Below are positions 8,703 to 18,061 of a stretch of 64,000 nucleotides of DNA, in pieces. Under the pieces are notes generated by a model. It was not told the DNA's origin, searched no databases, and worked only from the letters and a program-made list of their open reading frames with translations. The DNA is taken from positions 744,001 through 808,000 of the forward strand of contig CAVQEH010000004.1 of assembly GCA_963711455.1 (NCBI GenBank). Reading direction: 5' to 3'. Each line of letters starts with the position of its first letter. Within the stretch, counting starts at the first letter, position 1. The position numbers were made by a program, and so were the translations under genes. This stretch comes from DATFVA01 sp963711455 (GTDB taxonomy: Bacteria; Bacteroidota; Ignavibacteria; Ignavibacteriales; Ignavibacteriaceae).

Positions 8703-9167
8703 TTATTTTATTTTAACTTCAATTTGTTTGGGTTTGGCTTCTTCAGATTTTGGGACAGTAATTGTTAATTGACCATCCTTGAATTCTGCATCGATTTTAT
8801 CTTCCTGTATTTTTGAAGGAAGATTAAATGATCTGAAATATTTTCCATAAGATCTTTCAACCCTATGATATTTCGAATTCTTCTTTTCAGTTTCCTGCTT
8901 TCTTTCTCCGCTTATAGTCAACTGACCATTTTCATAATTTATTTTTACGTCCTCTTTCTTTATGCCAGGAAGATCAAGTTTTAATTTAAAATTATCCTCA
9001 TCTTCCGTAATATCGGTAAGAGGTGTCCATACAGCATTCTCATATTCTGCTATTTCGTCATCCGAATCTCCAAAACCAAAACTTCTGTTAAAAGTATTAA
9101 ACATTCTATTGAACTCACGTTCAATATTCAATAAATCCTTTGAAGGATTCCATCTTACGATTGCCAT
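8703..9167 (-). CDS. Small heat-shock protein, Hsp20/alpha-crystallin family
   Basis: 154 residues. The alpha-crystallin domain spans about 45-145 and shows the typical ADITEDEDNFKLKLDLPG-like start (here TDITEDEDNFKLKLDLPG), the ERKQE loop and the closing GQLTITVPK. This class forms large oligomers that hold unfolding proteins in the cytosol. The start MAIVRWNPSKDL is typical for bacterial Hsp20, and a strong AAAGGAGGAAG ribosome site precedes the ATG. An 8-bp inverted repeat lies about 75 bases upstream of the start. It is the first gene of the minus-strand chaperone block. Confidence 0.95.
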   Translation of the reverse strand: MAIVRWNPSKDLLNIEREFNRMFNTFNRSFGFGDSDDEIAEYENAVWTPLTDITEDEDNFKLKLDLPGIKKEDVKINYENGQLTISGERKQETEKKNSKYHRVERSYGKYFRSFNLPSKIQEDKIDAEFKDGQLTITVPKSEEAKPKQIEVKIK

Positions 9168-9242
9168 AATTTCTTCCTCCTTTCATTGTTTTGTTAAATT
9201 CATTAGTACACAAACAACTAAAATGCCAAGGGAACATCTTGC

Positions 9243-9273
9243 CCATAACTATTTGTTATAAAAGAAGTTATGG
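9243..9273 (-). promoter_or_regulatory. Inverted repeat upstream of hsp20
   Basis: CCATAACT (9243-9250) and AGTTATGG (9266-9273) are exact inverted copies separated by 15 AT-rich bases, 76-106 bases before the hsp20 ATG. It is not the CIRCE element (TTAGCACTC-N9-GAGTGCTAA). It could be a repressor operator in the hsp20 promoter, or a hairpin in the 5' leader if transcription starts further upstream. Which of these applies cannot be decided from sequence. Confidence 0.45.
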
Positions 9274-9402
9274 CGATTTCCCCAAATACTTTTTAATTGG
9301 GTCAAAATGACAGACGAATAAATCCTAATGATAGTCTGATTTACAATTCTGTCATTTTAAAGGTCATAATTTCAAAAAATGAATTTGGGTTTTTTCTTTG
9401 AA

Positions 9403-9433
9403 TTGTTAATGCATATTAATTTCTATATTTTTG
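9403..9433 (+). promoter_or_regulatory. Bacteroidota-type promoter of the mnmE operon
   Basis: TTG at 9403-9405, a 20-base spacer, then TATTTTTG at 9426-9433, fitting the -33 TTG / -7 TAnnTTTG pattern of the Bacteroidota primary sigma factor. Transcription would begin near 9440, about 20 bases before the ATG at 9461. This argues against the in-frame TTG at 9431 as the mnmE start. Confidence 0.45.
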
Positions 9434-9460
9434 CAATCTTGTTTCTGCCAAATTAATTAT

Positions 9461-10819
9461 ATGAAAAATTTCACTGAAGACACAATTACGGCGATTGCAA
9501 CTCCTTCGGGAGTAGGAGCTATTTCTGTAATACGGATCAGTGGATCACTTTCCTTTGAAATTACTGATAAAATCTTTAAAGGTAAAACAAAATTATCTAA
9601 TTCTGATTCTCATACTATTCATTATGGCGAAATTTTTGATGAAAATGGAAATTTAATCGATGATGTACTAATCTCGGTTTTTCGGAATCCACACTCTTAT
9701 TCGGGTGAAGATTCAGTGGAGATAAGCACACATGGAAATCCTTTAATATCAAAGAAGATAATCGAACTTCTTCTAAAAAATGAAGTGAGGTTGGCTGAAC
9801 CTGGTGAGTTTACAAAGAGAGCGTACTTAAATAATAGAATGGATCTTGCACAGGCTGAAGCGGTTGTGGATGTTATTTCTTCCCGAACAGATGCTTCATT
9901 ACGCGGGGCAAGGAATCAGCTTGATGGTTTACTTTCAAAAAAAGTTGATGAAATCAGAAGCTCGTTGATTAATGCCTCTTCTTTTGTGGAATTGGAATTG
10001 GATTTTGCAGAAGAGGATGTCGAGTTCATTAACCTTGATGAACTTAATAAAAAAATCAAAGTAATAAAAAGTGAGATAGAAAGGTTACTAAAAAGCTATT
10101 CATTTGGTAAAGTAATAAAAGATGGTGTAAATGTTGCATTAGTTGGAAAGCCAAATGTCGGCAAGTCTTCCCTGCTAAATTATATTCTAAAGGAATCACG
10201 GGCTATTGTCAGTCACATTCCCGGAACAACAAGAGATATAATAAGAGAAGAGGTTTCAATTGATGGAATTCTTTTTAGATTGTATGATACGGCAGGAATT
10301 AGAATTTCAAAGGATTTGATAGAACAAGAAGGAGTACTGAGAAGCAGGCAGGCAGTAAAAGATGCAGATCTTGTTCTTTTAATAAGTGATACGGAACAGG
10401 GAAAATCCGAAGATATATTGGAAGAAATTTATTCTCTTACTGATGAAAGAAAAGTCTTAAATATTCTCAATAAAATTGATCTTAAAAAGGAAAATAAGGA
10501 AAAATTTGATTCAAGAATTTCTGCTTTAACCGGGGAAGGAATTGATAATTTATTTAAAATAATGAAAGAAAATGCTCTTGGCTCTTCATCTTATAGTGAA
10601 AAAGGAGCAATAGTTTCAAATTCACGTCATTACGAATGTTTGAGAAGAGCAAAGGAAAGCCTGGAAAAAGTTGAAGAATCAATCAAGGATAAAATGAGTG
10701 GCGAGTTTATTTCTGTGGATTTAAGGAAGTCTGCAGATGATCTTGGAGAAATAATCGGAATTGTGACCTCCGAAGATATATTAAATAATATTTTTACAAA
10801 ATTTTGCATTGGGAAGTAG
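9461..10819 (+). CDS. mnmE: tRNA modification GTPase MnmE (TrmE)
   Basis: 452 residues from ATG 9461. The frame is open further upstream to a TTG at 9431, but MKNFTEDTITAIATPSGVGAI is the family N-terminus. The N-terminal formyl-tetrahydrofolate-binding domain, helical domain and inserted G domain are all present: G1 GKPNVGKS at 229-236, with DTAG and NKID following. The C-terminus FCIGK carries the conserved cysteine. With MnmG it makes the 5-carboxymethylaminomethyl group on U34 of certain tRNAs in the cytosol. The two partners are adjacent here, separated by two parS-like sites. Confidence 0.97.
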   Translation: MKNFTEDTITAIATPSGVGAISVIRISGSLSFEITDKIFKGKTKLSNSDSHTIHYGEIFDENGNLIDDVLISVFRNPHSYSGEDSVEISTHGNPLISKKIIELLLKNEVRLAEPGEFTKRAYLNNRMDLAQAEAVVDVISSRTDASLRGARNQLDGLLSKKVDEIRSSLINASSFVELELDFAEEDVEFINLDELNKKIKVIKSEIERLLKSYSFGKVIKDGVNVALVGKPNVGKSSLLNYILKESRAIVSHIPGTTRDIIREEVSIDGILFRLYDTAGIRISKDLIEQEGVLRSRQAVKDADLVLLISDTEQGKSEDILEEIYSLTDERKVLNILNKIDLKKENKEKFDSRISALTGEGIDNLFKIMKENALGSSSYSEKGAIVSNSRHYECLRRAKESLEKVEESIKDKMSGEFISVDLRKSADDLGEIIGIVTSEDILNNIFTKFCIGK

Positions 10820-10833
10820 TTCCACGTGAAACA
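10818..10833. promoter_or_regulatory. parS-like centromere site 1
   Basis: AGTTCCACGTGAAACA overlaps the last bases of the mnmE stop codon. It differs from the canonical ParB site TGTTTCACGTGAAACA at two positions (the outermost base, and C for T in the left arm). The GTT..CACGTG..AAC core is intact. Confidence 0.75.
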
Positions 10834-10863
10834 GATAAAAAAATTTGTTGGTTCGTAATAATT

Positions 10864-10879
10864 AGTTCCACGTGAAACA
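10864..10879. promoter_or_regulatory. parS-like centromere site 2
   Basis: An exact second copy of AGTTCCACGTGAAACA, 46 bases after the first and immediately ahead of mnmG (ATG at 10890). Two identical 16-mers in a 71-base gap next to gidA/gidB-type genes is a classical parS setting near the replication origin. Confidence 0.75.
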
Positions 10880-10889
10880 AAACGAATTT

Positions 10890-12770
10890 ATGAAAAATGA
10901 TTACGATATAATTGTAGTTGGTGGAGGACATGCCGGAATTGAAGCAAGTGCTTCTGCAGCAAATATGGGATGTTCAGTTGCACTTGTTACTATGGATAAG
11001 TATGCAATCGGAAGAATGTCATGCAATCCGGCAATAGGAGGAACGGCAAAAGGTCATCTTGTTAGAGAGATTGATGCACTCGGCGGAATGATGGGTATAA
11101 TTGCTGATAGAACCGGGATACAGTTTAGGATGCTGAATAAATCCAAAGGACCTGCCGTCTGGTCTCCAAGATGTCAATCAGACAGAAAGCTTTATTCTGA
11201 AGAAGCTTATAATGTTATTAAAAATGTCTCTAATCTTTCCATCGTGGAAGATGCTGTTGTTGATATCGTAGCTGAAGAAAATAAAATAAAAGGAGTTCTT
11301 ACAGCAAAAGGTAGAGAAATTAAATGTGAAGCTGTTATTTTGTCTTCAGGTACTTTTCTTAATGCATTGATGCATACTGGATTAAAAACCACAAGCGGCG
11401 GAAGATTTGGAGAGAAACCTTCAATTGGTATAACTGAAACGTTGGTTAAATTAGGATTTGAATCAGGAAGATTAAAAACAGGTACTCCTCCAAGGTTGGC
11501 AAAGAATTCAATTGATTGGGATATTGTTGAAGTACAGCCTGGAGATGAAAATCCTCAGCCTTTTTCGTATAAAACTGATAAAAACAATTTTCCATTTTTA
11601 CGCCAGGTTCCATGTCATATTACTTACACGAACGAAATAGTTCACAAAATATTAGAGAAAGGTTTTAAGGACTCTCCTTTGTTTACGGGAAGGATCAAGG
11701 GAGTTGGCCCAAGATACTGTCCATCAATTGAAGATAAAATTGTTCGTTTTGCAGAAAAGAAACAGCATCAGCTATTCCTTGAACCCGAAGGATTGGATAG
11801 CGACTTGATTTATCTAAATGGATTTTCATCTTCTTTACCAGCCGATATTCAGCTTGAGGCAATTCATAAAATTAAAGGATTAGAAAATGCCGGTATGATT
11901 CGTCCTGGTTATGCTGTGGAATATGATTTTTTCCCTCCCCACCAGGTTGATCTGACTCTTGAGACAAAACTGGTTAAGGGGTTGTATTTTGCAGGACAAA
12001 TAAACGGAACTTCAGGGTATGAAGAAGCTGCTGCCCAGGGAATAGTTGCAGGGATAAATGCCGCATTAAAAATTCAGGGTAAACAGGAATTTGTTCTTAA
12101 AAGGAGCGAAGCTTATATAGGTGTGTTGATTGACGATTTAGTAAATAAATCTACAGAGGAACCTTACAGGATGTTCACCTCCAGGGCTGAGTATCGTTTG
12201 ATTTTAAGACAGGATAATGCTGATCGCAGATTGATGAAGTATGGTTATGAATTTGGTTTAATCGAAAAAGAATTATTTGAAGAATTAGATAAAAGAGATA
12301 CTCTTATTAGTGAATGCAAAAATCTTCTAAATACTCTGAAGTTGCACGCAAGAGATGTCAATCCTTTTCTTGATTCAAAAGGTCTAAACAGAATTGATTC
12401 AACCGAAACTATTTCCAAGTTGTGTAAACGTCCTGAACTTTCTCTCGATGAATTATTAAAAATAAATGGGTTTGGCGGAGAAAAACTAGTTATGGAATTA
12501 TTAAATGATCCTGTCTCATTAGAACAGGTTGAGATCGAATTAAAATATGAAGGATATCTGAAAAGACAGCAGGAAAATATATTAAGATTAGAGAGATATG
12601 AAGACGTGAATATTCCTTTAACATTAAACTATTCTTATTTAAAAGGATTATCAACTGAAGGCAGAGAAAAGTTGAACAGAATAAAACCGCGTTCTATTGG
12701 TCAGGCAAGCCGTATTTCAGGGGTTACTCCTTCTGATATTTCAATTTTATTGGTATATTTGAAAAACTAA
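10890..12770 (+). CDS. mnmG: tRNA uridine-5-carboxymethylaminomethyl modification enzyme MnmG (GidA)
   Basis: 626 residues from ATG 10890. An upstream GTG at 10872 lies inside the second parS-like site and is unlikely to be the start. The FAD-binding VVGGGHAGIEAS (9-20) and the MSCNPAIGGTAKGHLVRE block (43-60) with its conserved cysteine C45 are present, together with the GGRFGEKPSIGITE region and the C-terminal helical domain that contacts MnmE. It uses FAD and methylene-tetrahydrofolate with MnmE to modify U34 of tRNA. No clear Shine-Dalgarno sequence is seen before the ATG. rsmG follows after 15 bases. Confidence 0.97.
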   Translation: MKNDYDIIVVGGGHAGIEASASAANMGCSVALVTMDKYAIGRMSCNPAIGGTAKGHLVREIDALGGMMGIIADRTGIQFRMLNKSKGPAVWSPRCQSDRKLYSEEAYNVIKNVSNLSIVEDAVVDIVAEENKIKGVLTAKGREIKCEAVILSSGTFLNALMHTGLKTTSGGRFGEKPSIGITETLVKLGFESGRLKTGTPPRLAKNSIDWDIVEVQPGDENPQPFSYKTDKNNFPFLRQVPCHITYTNEIVHKILEKGFKDSPLFTGRIKGVGPRYCPSIEDKIVRFAEKKQHQLFLEPEGLDSDLIYLNGFSSSLPADIQLEAIHKIKGLENAGMIRPGYAVEYDFFPPHQVDLTLETKLVKGLYFAGQINGTSGYEEAAAQGIVAGINAALKIQGKQEFVLKRSEAYIGVLIDDLVNKSTEEPYRMFTSRAEYRLILRQDNADRRLMKYGYEFGLIEKELFEELDKRDTLISECKNLLNTLKLHARDVNPFLDSKGLNRIDSTETISKLCKRPELSLDELLKINGFGGEKLVMELLNDPVSLEQVEIELKYEGYLKRQQENILRLERYEDVNIPLTLNYSYLKGLSTEGREKLNRIKPRSIGQASRISGVTPSDISILLVYLKN

Positions 12771-12785
12771 TTTTAGGGAATTTTT

Positions 12786-13469
12786 ATGGTGGATGTTCAG
12801 GAACAATACCTTAAAGAATTGCAATCGTTTTATTGGGAAAATTCATTTACTCCCGATATAATGAAAACCGAACGTCTGGCTTATTTTGCTGAATTAGTCG
12901 CTGAAAAAAATGAGTCAGTCAATCTGATTTCACGCCGTGATGTCGGCAATATTATTGAAAATCATGTTTTTCTATGCTCGTATCTTAATAGATATATTCC
13001 CGAACGGGTTTCACATTTTCTGGATATTGGTACGGGAGGTGGTTTCCCGGGAATCCCGCTTGCAATTATGCGTCCGGAACTGCGTGGTGTTTTAGTTGAT
13101 TCAACTAACAAAAAAATAAATGCTGTAAAAGAGTTTATCGATAAATTAAAACTTGGAAATGTTATTGCCGAAAATGACAGGGTTGAGAGTCCGGAATTCA
13201 TTGAAAAATATAAAGACAGTTTTGATTTAATTGTTAGTCGGGCTTCTGTTCCATTGATAATTCTATTCCGTTATTCACTTCCATTAATTAAGGAAAAGGC
13301 TTACCTGGTAGCCATTAAAGGCGGTGACCTTGGTGCAGAATACGAGAAAGCTGAAATGAAATACAAATCTTATATAAAAAAATCCACCATTTTTGATCTT
13401 TACTACAAACCTTCAAATGTTCGAAATCAGAAAGGAAAGAAATTAGTTTTACTGGAACTCCATAAATGA
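12786..13469 (+). CDS. rsmG: 16S rRNA (guanine-527-N7)-methyltransferase RsmG (GidB)
   Basis: 227 residues with the SAM-binding motif FLDIGTGGGFPGIPLAI (GTGGGF at 82-87) and the SRASVPL motif typical of RsmG. It methylates G527 of 16S rRNA; loss of this enzyme gives low-level streptomycin resistance in other bacteria. TAGGGAA lies before the ATG. It sits between mnmG and murQ. Its stop overlaps the murQ start in an ATGA, so translation is coupled. Confidence 0.95.
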   Translation: MVDVQEQYLKELQSFYWENSFTPDIMKTERLAYFAELVAEKNESVNLISRRDVGNIIENHVFLCSYLNRYIPERVSHFLDIGTGGGFPGIPLAIMRPELRGVLVDSTNKKINAVKEFIDKLKLGNVIAENDRVESPEFIEKYKDSFDLIVSRASVPLIILFRYSLPLIKEKAYLVAIKGGDLGAEYEKAEMKYKSYIKKSTIFDLYYKPSNVRNQKGKKLVLLELHK

Positions 13470-14398
13470 GTTCTTCTGTTGATAAAAAAAAATTGTTTGA
13501 AGAAATAAGTTCACTGAAAACCGAACAACGCAACCCGAATTCGATGAATATTGATATTGCATCAATTGTTGAAATTCTGAAAACAATTAATGCTGAAGAT
13601 AAGACAGTCCCCTCTGTGGTAGAAAAAGAAATCCCATACATTGAAAAAGCCGTTAAGCTGATTATTAATTCGTTTAAATCCGGCGGAAGACTATTTTATT
13701 TTGGTGCAGGTACAAGCGGCAGGCTTGGAGTTATTGATGCTGCAGAATGTCCTCCAACATTCGGCACTAATCCTGGACTTGTACAAGGGTATATTGCTGG
13801 CGGTAAAGAAGCAATGTTTCGTGCACAGGAAGGCGCGGAGGATTATGAAGAGAATGGTGCTTCGGATGTTCTAAAAACAGGAGTCAATGAAAAAGATGTG
13901 GTGTGTGGAATTGCAGCAAGCCGAAGAACTCCTTATGTAATCGGTGCTGTAAAAAAAGCTAAAGAGCTTGGAGCAAAAACTCTGTACATAACCTGTAATC
14001 CTCGCAGCGAATTTAAAATCAAAGAAGTGGATGTTGCGATTTGTCCATACGTTGGTCCCGAAGTAATAATGGGTTCTACAAGAATGAAAAGTGGAACTGC
14101 ACAGAAGCTCGTACTGAATATGCTTACGACAGCGTCAATGATAAGACTGGGAAAAGTTTATGAGAATATGATGATCGATCTGCAGATGACTAATAAAAAG
14201 CTTGTGGAAAGATCAAAAAGAATTGTGATGATGATTACCGGGTTATCTTATGAAGAATCTGAAGATTATTTAAATAAAGCCAGTGGACACGTTAAAACCG
14301 CTCTTGTTATGATAAAAGCAAAAGTTAATGTTGATGAAGCACAAAGACGTTTGAATAAAGTCGGCGGGTTTGTAAGGAAAGCCATTGAATTAGAGTGA
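13466..14398 (+). CDS. murQ: N-acetylmuramic acid 6-phosphate etherase MurQ
   Basis: 310 residues. The sugar-phosphate isomerase fold shows FYFGAGTSGRLGVIDAAECPPTFG (about 77-100), where E94 and E125 (in QEGAED) occupy the positions of the two catalytic glutamates of the E. coli enzyme, at the same 31-residue spacing. The C-terminus holds the small helical domain. MurQ cleaves the D-lactyl ether of MurNAc-6-P to give GlcNAc-6-P, a step in cell-wall recycling. Its start lies inside the rsmG stop (ATGA). A hairpin terminator follows at 14430-14451, ending the mnmE-mnmG-rsmG-murQ operon. No MurNAc transporter or kinase is nearby. Confidence 0.95.
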   Translation: MSSSVDKKKLFEEISSLKTEQRNPNSMNIDIASIVEILKTINAEDKTVPSVVEKEIPYIEKAVKLIINSFKSGGRLFYFGAGTSGRLGVIDAAECPPTFGTNPGLVQGYIAGGKEAMFRAQEGAEDYEENGASDVLKTGVNEKDVVCGIAASRRTPYVIGAVKKAKELGAKTLYITCNPRSEFKIKEVDVAICPYVGPEVIMGSTRMKSGTAQKLVLNMLTTASMIRLGKVYENMMIDLQMTNKKLVERSKRIVMMITGLSYEESEDYLNKASGHVKTALVMIKAKVNVDEAQRRLNKVGGFVRKAIELE

Positions 14399-14429
14399 GG
14401 CTGAGATTAAATTAAAGAAGGATTTTTAC

Positions 14430-14451
14430 ACGGGTTCTCTTATGAACCCGT
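14430..14451 (+). terminator. Terminator-like hairpin after murQ
   Basis: ACGGGTTC (14430-14437) pairs perfectly with GAACCCGT (14444-14451) around a 6-base loop. Only a short, interrupted T-rich tail follows (TTGGTATTTT). Its position 31 bases after the murQ stop fits the end of the mnmE operon. Confidence 0.65.
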
Positions 14452-14558
14452 TTGGTATTTTAAATGATTATGAGGATACACAATAGTTGCTTCCGGCAAT
14501 TAAATCTTTGAAATTGTCGTAATCAATTACTGATTCGGATTGCGGCTGTTACGGACTT

Positions 14559-17500
14559 ATGAATTATATAGTTAAAGAATTTCTGGATACAAAGGCTATT
14601 AAAAATTTCCGGGGGATAGGTGTATCCGGTTCAACAAATTCAAACACACTTTATATTTCATCCCTTTATGGTTCTTCAAAAAGTTTTCTTATAAATGGTC
14701 TTTCATTAACTGAAAACCAATTGGTTATTCTTCTTCCCGATTCGAAAACGGTTGATGAATTCAAGGTTGAACTTTCTGTTTTAGGGCTATCGGATAACCT
14801 TCTGGTTATAAATGAATTCCGTTCCGAACCCCTTCAGGAAATTTTAACGGAAATTACAAAAAGAGAAAAGTTTATTCTTCTTTCAACATTCAACATCTTG
14901 AATTGCGAGTTGCCATCAAAAGAAAAAATCAATGAACAGACAACCCGCATCCAGGTTGGTGGAAATCTCGCATATAACGATATAATAGAATATTTAAGTC
15001 TCCTTAATTATCAGAAAGATAAATTTGTTGAAGCCCCGGGTGATTACTCTCAACGCGGGGCAATAATTGATTTCTGGTCATACAGCGAACACAATCCTGT
15101 GCGGCTTGAATTTGACGGGGACTTTTTAGAATCAATAAGATATTTCGATCCGGAAAGCCAGCGCTCGATAGAACAACTTAAAGAGGTAACACTCGCGGCC
15201 TCCTTAAGCAGTAACGGAAGTCCGCAAAAATTTACAGATATATTTTCTTACCTGAAAAACCCTTTAATTATTGCGTCTACATTCGAGTTAAAAAATTTTA
15301 AGTCCGAAAAATTTAATTGCTTTGCAGAGGTTAAATCTGAAAAAATAAATGAAGCAGTATCTGCGGAAGAGGAGACAACAACTTTCATCGATGAGTTTCC
15401 TGAAAAATCAGACGATAGCGGGAATAATGAATTTGAACCTGAAGAAATTAATTCGAAAGTTGATTATGAAAAATATCTTTTTCCCGGGCACAAAGTGGCT
15501 CCTGGAAGAGGACCTCGGTTCAACAAATAATAAAATCGATCTGGGTATTTCTGATTCCCCTTCAATTAATTCCAATTATGAAATTCTTTTTAACATTTTA
15601 AAAGATTATGCAAATAATAGTTTCAGAATTATTATTACATCGGAAAATGAACTTCAGACATCGCGTCTTCGTGATCTTTTAAGTGAATTTAAAAAAGAGC
15701 TTGCAGAATTAATCGAATCGGGAAAAGTTAAAATTGATACTCTTGCAATCAGAAAAGGATTTCTGCTAAAAGAAGAAAAGATGCTGGTTCTTACAGACTA
15801 TGAAATTTTTAACAAGCCTTACAGAACAAAAATTTCAACTTCCCGTAGGTATAAGAAATCGAAATCCAAAGCTTTTGCTTCCATTAAAAGAGGGGATTAT
15901 GTTGTTCATGAAGATTTCGGTATTGGCAAATATGCAGGTCTTGAAACAATAAGAATTGGCGAAGCTGAACAGGAATCGATGAAACTTCTTTTTGCAGAAG
16001 GCGGGATAGTATATGTGAACTTAAACTATTTGACTCTGGTTAAAAAATATTCATCCAATGATAATTTAGCACCGACTCTTTCAACTCTCGGTACCGCAGA
16101 TTGGGTAAATACAAAATCAAAAACTAAAAAGAAAATAAAAGAGGCTGCGCGTGAGCTAATTGAACTTTATGCGAAAAGAAAAGCAACGCTGGGTTTTTCA
16201 TTCGGTGCAGATACTGTCTGGCAGAAAGAACTTGAAGCTTCTTTTCTTTATGAAGATACTGCCGACCAGGAAAAAGTAACTGAAGAGGTAAAGTTGGATA
16301 TGGAGGCCGAAAACCCTATGGACAGGCTTGTTTGCGGTGATGTTGGATTTGGAAAAACAGAGGTTGCTGTCCGTGCTGCATTTAAAGCAGTTCAGGATGG
16401 CAAACAGACGGCAGTGCTCGTTCCAACAACAATCCTAGCTGAACAGCATTATAATACTTTTAAAGACAGGCTTACACAGTTCCCGGTAACTGTTGAAGTG
16501 ATGTCAAGGTTTCAAACCAAAAAAAAGCTGACAGAAATTGCCGGTAATCTTAGAGAAGGAAAAGTTGATGTAGTAATAGGCACTCACCGGCTGCTTTCAA
16601 AAGATGTTGAGTTTAAAGACCTCGGGCTTTTAATTATAGATGAGGAACACAGGTTTGGAGTCAAAGCTAAAGAGAAGCTGCGTTCATTTAAAGTAAATGT
16701 TGACACTCTTACATTAACTGCAACTCCCATCCCGCGTACTTTAAATCTTTCATTGCTTGGGGCAAGAGATCTTTCCATTATTGCAACCCCACCTCCTAAC
16801 CGGCAGCCTATTTATACGCAGGTTGCAATTTTTGATATTCATAAAATAAAAGAATGGATTATGAATGAGCTCCGAAGGAACGGACAGGTTTATTTCGTTC
16901 ACGACAGGGTTCAATCAATTGAAAAGTTAGCCGGTTACTTGAATAAGTATGTCCCTGATATCAGGATTGCTATTGCACACGGACAGATGAAAGCAAGTCA
17001 ACTTGAAAATGTTGTTCATGGACTTTTAAACAGGGAATATGATGTTCTTCTTTCAACTAAAATTATTGAATCGGGAATCGATATTCCTAATGTAAATACA
17101 ATTATAGTCAATCGTGCAGACCGGTTTGGGCTTGCCGAGCTCCATCAGTTGCGGGGAAGAGTCGGAAGATCAAGCAGGCAGGCGTATGCTTATTTTATTG
17201 TCCCTTCACTTAACGGGATAAACAAAAAAGCTTTAAGAAGATTACAGGCAATTGAAGAATTTACCGATGTTGGTGCAGGTTTTAACATTTCGATGCGCGA
17301 TCTGGAAATAAGGGGAGCAGGAAATCTTTTGGGAACAGAACAAACGGGATTTATAAATGAAGTTGGTTTTGATCTTTACGTCAAGATGATTAACGAAGCT
17401 GTTGAAGAATTAAAATACCAGGAGTTTAAAGAAATATTTAAGAGTCTTCCTAAACAGGAAGAAAGAACGGAGCCAACAATCGATGCATACTTCGATATCG

Positions 17501-17985
17501 GGATTCCAAAAGAATATATGCCTGAACAAATGGACAGGCTTAACTTCTACACTTCACTTTATTCGATTAAGGAAATTTCTGAGCTAGAAGAACTTACAGA
17601 GGAAATGAAAGATCGTTTTGGTCCTCTGCCTGTTCTTGTTAAAAGATTATTAGCTGCCGCAACCCTGAAACTCTATTCCTCTTATGCATTATTTGAAAGA
17701 ATAATTATACAGAGAAAAAATATCTTTATAATTCTTCCCAAAGGAGAAAAGGAAGATTATTATAAATACAGGTTTGTAGAGCTTATGAGATTCATTATGG
17801 ATAATTATAAAAACAGGATTAAACTCAGCCAGCAAAAAGAAGTTTTGAAATTCTCTATCCCCAACAATTTTGAATCGGCGGAAAAGCTGCTTGATTTCAT
17901 GATCAATTTCAGCAGGGAAGTGATGGAGCTTTTCCAGCAGCAAAAAAAGGAAACAGAAGGAACTAATGATGAACCTTCCTTGTAA
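14559..17985 (+). pseudogene. mfd: Transcription-repair coupling factor Mfd, frameshifted as read
   Basis: The gene is open from ATG 14559 to TAA 15530 in one frame. It continues in the +1 frame, which takes over near 15480 and runs to TAA 17985. Removing one T from the T5 run at 15478-15482 joins ...YEKYLFPG to TKWLLEEDLGSTNNK and gives one protein of about 1,140 residues, the normal Mfd length. The first part is the UvrB-like damage-recognition region. The second carries the RNA-polymerase-interaction domain (GDYVVHEDFGIGKYAGLE), the RecG-like translocase with VCGDVGFGKTEVA and IDEEHRFG, helicase motif VI (QLRGRVGR) and the C-terminal domain. Mfd removes stalled RNA polymerase and recruits UvrA. 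With both halves so well conserved, a sequencing or assembly indel or a very recent mutation is likelier than a dead gene. Confidence 0.9.
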
Positions 17986-18061
17986 AAGTTTAGTCACTAA
18001 GAAAATTTATGTGAATGCGAAATTCTTTTTTGCTATGTTTGTTATAATCAAAGGAGCTTAA

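Noticed and set aside
9431..9460. TTG 9431 as the start of mnmE
   Set aside because: It lies within the likely promoter -7 box and adds residues absent from the family; ATG 9461 fits.
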